11,795 nt of DNA from Aquincola sp. Lineage in GTDB: Bacteria; Pseudomonadota; Gammaproteobacteria; Burkholderiales; Burkholderiaceae_C. Below are positions 1-5,286 of the stretch, one piece after another (the first letter of the stretch is position 1; every line of letters starts with the position of its first letter). The notes under the pieces are model-generated. The model was not told where the DNA came from. It searched no databases and saw nothing but the letters and a program-made list of their open reading frames with translations. Made by a program: the position numbers and the translations under genes. The DNA is taken from the NCBI GenBank assembly GCA_029884035.1, contig JAOUIM010000072.1, positions 1 to 11,795 of the forward strand. The letters are read 5' to 3'.

Positions 1-1
1 G

Positions 2-853
2 GCACACGAAACGGTCTCGGTGACGCAGCTTCAGTCGGTCGACGTCGGGCGCAATACCGTCCTGCCGGCCACCGGGTTGCGCGATTCGTCGATGCTGACG
101 CAGGACGAGAACATCGTCGACATCCGATTCACCGTGCAGTATCGGCGGGTCAACGCGAGAGCCTATCTGTTCGAGAATTTCAGACCCGACGAGGCAGTGC
201 AGCAGGCGGCCGAGACCGCCGTGCGCGAAGTGGTCGGACGCACCAAGGTCGACGAGGTCCTATATGAGAAGCGAGCGGCGTTGGCGGCTGACCTGGTGAA
301 ATCGATCCAGATCCAGCTCGACCGACTCAAGGCGGGCATCCTGGTGGACAACGTCAACGTGCAGAACGTCCAGGTGCCCGAGCAGGTGCAAGCGGCCTTC
401 AACGATGCAGTCAAGGCGGCCGCCGACCGCGATCGCTTCAAGAACGAAGGCCAGGCCTACGCGGCAGACGTGATTCCGAAGGCGCAGGGCACCGCAGCGC
501 GATTGAAACAGGAGGCCGATGCCTACCGGGCCAGCACTGTGGCGCAGGCCGAGGGTGATACGCAACGCTTCCGCTCCGTGCTCGCCGAGTACCAGAAGGC
601 GCCGGCGGTCACGCGCGACCGCCTCTACATCGAGACGATGCAGTCGGTGTATTCCAACGTCAGCAAGGTGTTGATCGACAGCCGAAGCGGCTCGAACCTG
701 CTGTATCTGCCGCTCGACAAGTTGATGCAGCAGGTGGGGGTGACGACTCCGCCGGCCCCTGCTGCCGCGACACCAACCCCGGCGGCCGATCCAGCTGCGG
801 TTGACCCGCGCTCGCGCGAGGGCGCGCGTTCCCGCGATCGCGACACGCGCTGA
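2..853 (+). CDS. hflK: FtsH protease activity modulator HflK (5'-truncated by window edge)
   Basis: This is the C-terminal part of HflK, an SPFH/band-7 inner-membrane protein that forms a large complex with HflC around the FtsH protease and modulates its degradation of membrane proteins. The frame is open from base 2, so the start codon and the N-terminal membrane anchor lie outside the window; the GTG at 20 is internal. The visible part matches HflK throughout: a segment with DENIVDIRFTVQYRR (band-7 core), the charged Ala-rich helical region, then RLYIETMQSVYSNVSKVL and LLYLPLDKLMQQ, which correspond to the conserved E. coli HflK C-terminal region. It ends in a low-complexity Pro/Ala tail followed by an Arg-rich end, as is usual for this protein. 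hflC follows after 13 bases, so the two are surely co-transcribed and their products assemble together. Confidence 0.95.
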   Translation, partial: AHETVSVTQLQSVDVGRNTVLPATGLRDSSMLTQDENIVDIRFTVQYRRVNARAYLFENFRPDEAVQQAAETAVREVVGRTKVDEVLYEKRAALAADLVKSIQIQLDRLKAGILVDNVNVQNVQVPEQVQAAFNDAVKAAADRDRFKNEGQAYAADVIPKAQGTAARLKQEADAYRASTVAQAEGDTQRFRSVLAEYQKAPAVTRDRLYIETMQSVYSNVSKVLIDSRSGSNLLYLPLDKLMQQVGVTTPPAPAAATPTPAADPAAVDPRSREGARSRDRDTR

Positions 854-858
854 AGGAG
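853..858 (+). promoter_or_regulatory. Ribosome binding site of hflC
   Basis: AAGGAG overlaps the hflK stop codon and lies 8 bases before the ATG at 867. It decides the start of hflC: the frame is open further upstream to a possible start at 801, but that lies inside hflK and would place a non-HflC sequence before the membrane anchor. Confidence 0.75.
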
Positions 859-866
859 TACGGAAC

Positions 867-1763
867 ATGCACCGCATCGGACTCATCGCCGTCAGCGTGG
901 TCATCGCGCTGATGATTGCCTCTTCCACGCTGTTCATCGTCGACCAGCGCCAGGTCGCAGCGGTCTACTCGCTCGGTGAGATCAAGGAGGTCATCACCGA
1001 GCCGGGTCTGAAGTTCAAGCTGCCGCCGCCGTTTCAGAACGTGGTCTTCCTCGACAAGCGCATCCAGACGCTGGACAGCCCGGAGACCCGGCCGATCTTC
1101 ACCGCTGAGAAGAAGAGCCTGGTGATCGACTGGCTCGTCAAATGGCGCATTTCCGATTCGCGCCAGTTCATCCGCAACAACGGGGTGGACTTGCGCAATC
1201 TCGAGGCGAGGCTGTCGCCGGTTGTGCAGGCTGCCTTCAATGAGGCCGTGACAAAGCGCACTGTCAATGGCGTGCTTGCTGCCGATCGCGAGCGCGTTAT
1301 GCAGGACGTGCGCGACCGCCTCGGCGAGGATGCCAAGTCATTCGGCATCGAGGTCGTCGACGTGCGCGTCAAGCGGGTGGACTTCGTAGCCGACATCACC
1401 GATGCGGTGTACCGGCGCATGCAGTCCGAACGCCAGCAGGTCGCCAACGAACTGCGTTCCACCGGCAGCGCCGAGGCCGAAAAGATCCGTGCCGATGCCG
1501 ATCGTCAACGCCAGGTGATCGTCGCCGAGGCCTACCGCGACGCGCAGAAGGTCAAGGGCGAAGGCGATGCCAAGGTGTCGTCTCTGTACGCGGAAGCTTT
1601 CGGGCGCGACCCGCAATTTGCACAGTTCTACCGCAGCCTCGAGGCCTACCGGGCCAGCTTCCGCAACAAGAGCGACGTCATGGTGGTGGACCAGAGCAGC
1701 GAGTTCTTCCGCACGATGCGCGGCAGTGGCCCGGCTGCGCTGACCGCACCAGGCAAGAAGTGA
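867..1763 (+). CDS. hflC: FtsH protease activity modulator HflC
   Basis: HflC is the partner of HflK in the membrane-anchored SPFH complex that regulates FtsH. The 298-residue protein starts with a single hydrophobic segment (about residues 4-25), followed by DQRQVAAVYSLGEI, the beginning of the band-7 domain, with the typical EPGLKFKLPPPFQNV and DKRIQTLD motifs. Further on are WLVKWRISDSRQF, GIEVVDVRVKRVD and a long Ala/Glu/Arg-rich coiled-coil region (AEAEKIRADADRQRQ). The conserved C-terminal block RSLEAYRASF...SEFFRTM is present, with a short tail. E. coli HflC is somewhat longer because it carries an extra segment in the middle of the band-7 domain that is not seen here. The start at 867 is chosen over an in-frame start at 801 because of its AAGGAG site and the position of the membrane segment. 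It lies 13 bases after hflK and 7 bases before the DUF2065 gene. Confidence 0.96.
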   Translation: MHRIGLIAVSVVIALMIASSTLFIVDQRQVAAVYSLGEIKEVITEPGLKFKLPPPFQNVVFLDKRIQTLDSPETRPIFTAEKKSLVIDWLVKWRISDSRQFIRNNGVDLRNLEARLSPVVQAAFNEAVTKRTVNGVLAADRERVMQDVRDRLGEDAKSFGIEVVDVRVKRVDFVADITDAVYRRMQSERQQVANELRSTGSAEAEKIRADADRQRQVIVAEAYRDAQKVKGEGDAKVSSLYAEAFGRDPQFAQFYRSLEAYRASFRNKSDVMVVDQSSEFFRTMRGSGPAALTAPGKK

Positions 1764-1770
1764 CTCGCCA

Positions 1771-1950
1771 ATGGGCGAGGCTTTGCTGACGGCGCTGGGG
1801 TTGCTGCTGATCGCCGAAGGCCTATTGCCACTGGTCGCGCCGCGGGCGTGGCGCGACATGTTCCTTCGCGTGATGCAGCTCAACGACGGCCAGCTGCGCT
1901 TCTTCGGGCTCGTGGCCGTGCTCGTCGGCACGCTGGTGCTGTGGCTGTAG
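1771..1950 (+). CDS. DUF2065 family small membrane protein
   Basis: This is a 59-residue protein beginning MGEALLTALGLLLIAEGLLP and ending FFGLVAVLVGTLVLWL. Two hydrophobic segments (about residues 3-24 and 43-59) flank a short polar stretch containing RAWRDMFLRVMQL and the NDGQLRFFG motif. This is the pattern of the DUF2065 family (E. coli YjeT), which is commonly found immediately downstream of hflC. The gene starts 7 bases after the hflC stop and lacks a strong ribosome binding site of its own, so translation is probably coupled to hflC. The function is unknown. Its constant position suggests a link with the HflKC-FtsH complex, but this is inference. Family membership is clear from length, topology and context. 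Confidence 0.88.
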   Translation: MGEALLTALGLLLIAEGLLPLVAPRAWRDMFLRVMQLNDGQLRFFGLVAVLVGTLVLWL

Positions 1951-1966
1951 CAGGGGGGCGCGCCGG

Positions 1967-1972
1967 TACAAT
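1967..1972 (+). promoter_or_regulatory. Candidate -10 box for the hisZ-purA-phosphoribosyltransferase unit
   Basis: TACAAT (5 of 6 matches to the sigma-70 -10 consensus) lies in the 51-base gap between the DUF2065 gene and hisZ. Transcription from it would begin near 1979 and leave a leader of about 22 bases. No good -35 box is visible at 16-18 bases upstream, where the sequence belongs to the end of the DUF2065 gene. The call rests on the -10 box and its position alone. Confidence 0.4.
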
Positions 1973-2001
1973 CATCTTTTCATCACTGGTGCGTTTTCCC
2001 T

Positions 2002-3165
2002 ATGTCGCGTGCCTGGCTTCTGCCCGAGCAGATTGCCGACGTGCTGCCAAGCCAGGCGCGGCGCGTCGAGGAATTGCGGCGCACGCTGATCGACCGTGCG
2101 CGTGGTTATGGCTATGAGCTCGTGATGCCGCCGCTGGTGGAGCATCTCGAGTCGCTGCTGTCGGGCACGGGCCAGGAACTCGACCTCAAGACCTTCAAGC
2201 TGGTGGATCAACTCTCGGGCCGCATGCTCGGCCTGCGCGCCGACATGACACCCCAGGTCGCGCGGATCGATGCGCATCTCCTGAACCGCCAGGGTGTCGC
2301 AAGGCTTGCGTACTGCGGGTCCGTGCTGCACGCGCGCGCCGACGGGGCGCTCTCATCGCGTGAATTGCTGCAGTTCGGCGCGGAGTTGTACGGCCACGCC
2401 GGGCTCGAGGCCGACCTCGAAGTGATCGACTTGGCGCTGGATGCCGTCAACGGTGCCGGGCTCGAGGGCCTGCAACTCGACCTTGGCGATGCGCGCCTTT
2501 TGCGCGGGGTACTGGCCGGTGCGCCACTGGACGGTGCGCGCCTTGCCGAGCTGGCACAGGCGCTGACACGCAAGGACGTCGCGGCGCTTGCGGTGCTGGG
2601 CGTGGCGCTGCCTGCGGACGGCCGGGACGCGCTCGAAACGTTGGCGCGCTTGTATGGCGGTGTCGAGGTGCTGGCCGAGGCGCGAGCGAGATTGCCATCT
2701 CGTGGCCCGATCCGCCGCGCGCTGGACGATCTGGAGCGACTGGCCGGCCAGATCGCGCGCACGCACCCGGAAGCGCGCATCGGGTTCGACCTTGCCGACA
2801 TGAGCGGCTATGCCTACTACAGCGGCTGCCGCTTTGCCCTGTTCGCTCCGGATGTCTCGGTCGCAGTAGCGCGAGGTGGGCGTTATGACGAAGTCGGGTC
2901 GGTGTTCGGGCGCAACCGTCCTGCCGTCGGATTCAGCCTCGATGTCCGCGCGTTGGCGGATCAGGCATTTCGCGAGCCGATCCACGCGGCGGTGCGCGCA
3001 CCATGGAGTGAGGATGAGGCTTTGCGTGCGGCGGTTCGCCGACTTCGCGCCGAAGGTCACACGGTCGTCTGCGCGTTGCCGGGCCACGGAGACGAGGCCG
3101 AGGAGTACGACTGCGATCGCGAGCTGATCGCGGTTGATGGGTGCTGGGTCGTGCGAGCCAGGTAG
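2002..3165 (+). CDS. hisZ: ATP phosphoribosyltransferase regulatory subunit HisZ
   Basis: HisZ is a paralogue of histidyl-tRNA synthetase without aminoacylation activity. It binds short-form HisG and is needed for the first step of histidine synthesis (ATP + PRPP to phosphoribosyl-ATP) and its feedback inhibition by histidine. The 387-residue protein has the class II synthetase-like fold signals: WLLPEQIADVLP at the start, LRADMTPQVARI (about 78-89), YCGSVLHARADG (104-115), ELLQFGAELYG (121-131), YAYYSGCRFALFA (270-282) and RGGRYDEVGSVFGRNRPAVG (291-310). The HisRS motif-2 and anticodon-binding regions are replaced or missing, and the protein ends with CDRELIAVDGCWVV, typical of betaproteobacterial HisZ. 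The ATG at 2002 gives the expected N-terminus but has no clear Shine-Dalgarno sequence in front. purA follows after 24 bases. The matching hisG is not in the window. Confidence 0.95.
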   Translation: MSRAWLLPEQIADVLPSQARRVEELRRTLIDRARGYGYELVMPPLVEHLESLLSGTGQELDLKTFKLVDQLSGRMLGLRADMTPQVARIDAHLLNRQGVARLAYCGSVLHARADGALSSRELLQFGAELYGHAGLEADLEVIDLALDAVNGAGLEGLQLDLGDARLLRGVLAGAPLDGARLAELAQALTRKDVAALAVLGVALPADGRDALETLARLYGGVEVLAEARARLPSRGPIRRALDDLERLAGQIARTHPEARIGFDLADMSGYAYYSGCRFALFAPDVSVAVARGGRYDEVGSVFGRNRPAVGFSLDVRALADQAFREPIHAAVRAPWSEDEALRAAVRRLRAEGHTVVCALPGHGDEAEEYDCDRELIAVDGCWVVRAR

Positions 3166-3189
3166 GGTATCGAGGGAGCGAGCAACATC

Positions 3190-4524
3190 ATGGAACCATC
3201 CGCCGTGCGCGGCCGCAATGTTGTGGTGGTCGGCACCCAATGGGGCGACGAGGGCAAGGGCAAGGTCGTCGACTGGCTGACCGACCACGCCCACGCCGTG
3301 GTGCGCTTCCAGGGTGGCCACAACGCCGGCCACACGCTCGTCATCAAGGGCGTGAAGACCGCACTTCAGCTTATTCCCAGCGGCATCATGCGTGATGGGG
3401 TCGCCTGCTACATCGGCAACGGCGTGGTCGTCGATCCCGCGCATCTGATCGCCGAGATCGAACGGCTGGAGAAGATCGGGGTCGACGTGCGCTCCCGCCT
3501 GTTCGTGAGCGAAGCGTGCCCGCTCATCCTGCCGCTGCACGTGGAAGTCGACCGCGCGCGCGAGGCCCAGCGCGAGAGCAGCGGCAGCGGCAAGATCGGC
3601 ACGACCGGCAAGGGCATCGGCCCAGCGTACGAGGACAAGGTGGCACGACGCGCGTTGCGCGTGCAGGACCTGAAGCATCCGCAGCGATTCGAACAGAAAC
3701 TTCGCTCGCTCGTCGAACTGCACAACGAGGCACTGACTGGCCATCTGCATGCGCAATCCATGACGTTCGAGCCGATGCGCGACCAGGCACTGAAGCTCGG
3801 CGAGCAGCTTGCGCCGATGTTTGCCGACGTGGGCTACCGGCTGCACCTGCTGCACTTGGCTGGGGCGAACCTGCTTTTCGAGGGCGCGCAGGGCACGCTG
3901 CTGGACATCGACCACGGCACGTATCCCTACGTGACATCGAGCAATTGCGTGGCGGGCAACGCGGCCGCTGGTTCGGGGCTCGGCCCACACATGCTGCACT
4001 ACATCCTGGGGATCACAAAGGCCTACACCACGCGCGTGGGCAGCGGGCCGTTCCCGACCGAACTCGAGGTTGCGACCCCGGGCAGTGTGGGCCACCATTT
4101 GTCCACGGTCGGACAGGAGAGGGGCACGGTGACCGGCCGGCCGCGCCGATGTGGCTGGCTCGACGCCGCGGCACTCAAGCGCTCGATGATCATCAACGGG
4201 GTGTCGGGCATGTGCATCACGAAACTCGACGTGCTGGACGGCTTGCCCGAGATCAAGATCGGCGTGGGCTATCGGCTCGGCGGGCGGGACCTCGACATCC
4301 TGCCGATTGACGCCGACGAAGTCGCCGCGTGCGAACCGGTCTACGAGACGTTGCCGGGCTGGCGCGAGACGACAGCCGGCCTGACGAACTGGGAGCAGTT
4401 GCCGGCCAGCGCGCGGCGCTACCTCGAGCGCATCGAGTCGCTGACCGGCACCCCGATCGACATGGTCTCGACTGGTCCGGATCGCGTCCACACGATCCTG
4501 CTGCGCCATCCCTTCCGGCGCTGA
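3190..4524 (+). CDS. purA: Adenylosuccinate synthetase
   Basis: PurA catalyses the GTP-dependent condensation of IMP with aspartate to adenylosuccinate, the first committed step from IMP to AMP, in the cytoplasm. The 444-residue protein has the full family signature: the P-loop-like GTQWGDEGKGK (15-25), with D20 as the expected catalytic base, and GGHNAGHTL (42-50), with H48 as the catalytic acid (equivalent to E. coli D13 and H41). Further motifs are GTTGKGIGPAYEDK, FEGAQGTLLDIDHGTYPYVT and the IMP/GTP-binding GQERGTVTGRPRRCGWLD near the C-terminal third. Length is normal, and the short N-terminal extension before the first strand is usual in betaproteobacteria. A GAGGGAG sequence at 3172-3178 lies 11 bases before the ATG, a rather long spacing. 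The gene is 24 bases after hisZ and 28 bases before the phosphoribosyltransferase gene. Confidence 0.98.
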   Translation: MEPSAVRGRNVVVVGTQWGDEGKGKVVDWLTDHAHAVVRFQGGHNAGHTLVIKGVKTALQLIPSGIMRDGVACYIGNGVVVDPAHLIAEIERLEKIGVDVRSRLFVSEACPLILPLHVEVDRAREAQRESSGSGKIGTTGKGIGPAYEDKVARRALRVQDLKHPQRFEQKLRSLVELHNEALTGHLHAQSMTFEPMRDQALKLGEQLAPMFADVGYRLHLLHLAGANLLFEGAQGTLLDIDHGTYPYVTSSNCVAGNAAAGSGLGPHMLHYILGITKAYTTRVGSGPFPTELEVATPGSVGHHLSTVGQERGTVTGRPRRCGWLDAAALKRSMIINGVSGMCITKLDVLDGLPEIKIGVGYRLGGRDLDILPIDADEVAACEPVYETLPGWRETTAGLTNWEQLPASARRYLERIESLTGTPIDMVSTGPDRVHTILLRHPFRR

Positions 4525-4552
4525 ACCACGACGACGAGGAGACAAGAACGCC

Positions 4553-5074
4553 ATGCTCACCGACGACGGCAAGCACCTGTACGTATCGTGGGACGATTAC
4601 CACCTGCTGATCGAGCGCCTGGCACTCAAGGTGCATGCGTCGGGCTGGCAGTTTGACCAAATCCTGTGCTTGGCGCGCGGCGGCATGCGGCCTGGCGACG
4701 TGCTGTCGCGCGTGTTCGACAAACCGCTGGCGATCATGAGCACTTCCAGCTACCGCGCCGAAGCCGGCACGATTCAGGGCCGACTGGACCTGGCCAAGTA
4801 CATCACGCTGCCCAAGGGGGAACTGGCGGGTCGCGTACTTCTGGTCGACGATCTGGCCGACTCCGGCGTCACGCTGCGTGCGGTGGTCGACCGGCTGAGG
4901 GGCGTCCCTGCGATCACCGAGCTGCGTTCGGCGGTGCTTTGGGTCAAGGGTGCGTCGAGCTACACACCGGAGTATTTCGTCGAGAAGCTGCCGACCAGTC
5001 CGTGGATCCATCAGCCCTTCGAGGAATACGACAACCTGCGGCCTGACGGACTAGCGAAGAAGTTTGCCGTCTGA
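4553..5074 (+). CDS. Purine-type phosphoribosyltransferase (hypoxanthine/xanthine-guanine PRT-like)
   Basis: This 173-residue type I phosphoribosyltransferase carries the PRPP-binding signature VLLVDDLADSGVTL (95-108), with the paired acidic residues D99 and D100. The segment LCLARGGMRPGDVLS (38-52) supplies the early pyrophosphate-binding loop. The sequence PWIHQPFEEYD (150-160), near the C-terminus, is where purine PRTases place the aromatic residue that stacks on the base. The family (COG2236-like) is usually annotated as hypoxanthine or xanthine-guanine phosphoribosyltransferase and would convert a free purine base plus PRPP to the nucleotide. Its place 28 bases after purA fits purine salvage feeding IMP to PurA. 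The exact base preference cannot be read from the sequence. The ATG is supported by GAGGAG at 4536-4541 (11 bases upstream). A hairpin terminator follows the stop. Confidence 0.9.
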   Translation: MLTDDGKHLYVSWDDYHLLIERLALKVHASGWQFDQILCLARGGMRPGDVLSRVFDKPLAIMSTSSYRAEAGTIQGRLDLAKYITLPKGELAGRVLLVDDLADSGVTLRAVVDRLRGVPAITELRSAVLWVKGASSYTPEYFVEKLPTSPWIHQPFEEYDNLRPDGLAKKFAV

Positions 5075-5086
5075 GGAGCAAGAAAA

Positions 5087-5107
5087 AGGGCCGGCAAACC
5101 CGGCCCT
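5087..5107. terminator. Bidirectional Rho-independent terminator hairpin
   Basis: A perfect 8-bp inverted repeat, AGGGCCGG / CCGGCCCT, encloses a 5-base loop (CAAAC). On the - strand the stem is followed at once by a T-run (complement of the A-tract at 5083-5087), then C and TT, so it is a good terminator for the tRNA-Leu transcript. On the + strand the stem is followed by CTGCGTTTCTTCTC, a poorer but still T-rich tail. It could end the hisZ-purA-phosphoribosyltransferase transcript, whose last stop is only 12 bases upstream. Confidence 0.8.
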
Positions 5108-5132
5108 CTGCGTTTCTTCTCACACCCTCAGG

Positions 5133-5217
<85 letters not shown>

Positions 5218-5233
5218 GTCTCAGGAAATTGAA

Positions 5234-5242
5234 AGTTTAGCA
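5234..5242 (-). promoter_or_regulatory. Candidate extended -10 promoter element of tRNA-Leu
   Basis: On the - strand the sequence TGCTAAACT fits an extended -10 (TGn plus TAAACT, 4 of 6 matches). Its hexamer (5239-5234) ends 16 bases before the mature tRNA 5' end at 5217. A -35 hexamer at 17-base spacing would be CTGGTG, which is weak. The site lies in the 69-base spacer shared with rnr. The call rests on position and partial match. Confidence 0.35.
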
Positions 5243-5286
5243 TCAAGAACACCACACACCAGATCTCGAGCCCGCCGGGCGCCGCC

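Noticed and set aside
2353..4572. A 739-residue open frame on the - strand opposite hisZ and purA
   Set aside because: It is antisense to two clearly homologous genes. Its composition (Arg/Ala/His/Asp/Val-rich, no domains) is that of a mirrored GC-rich coding frame. No ribosome site or family resemblance is visible.
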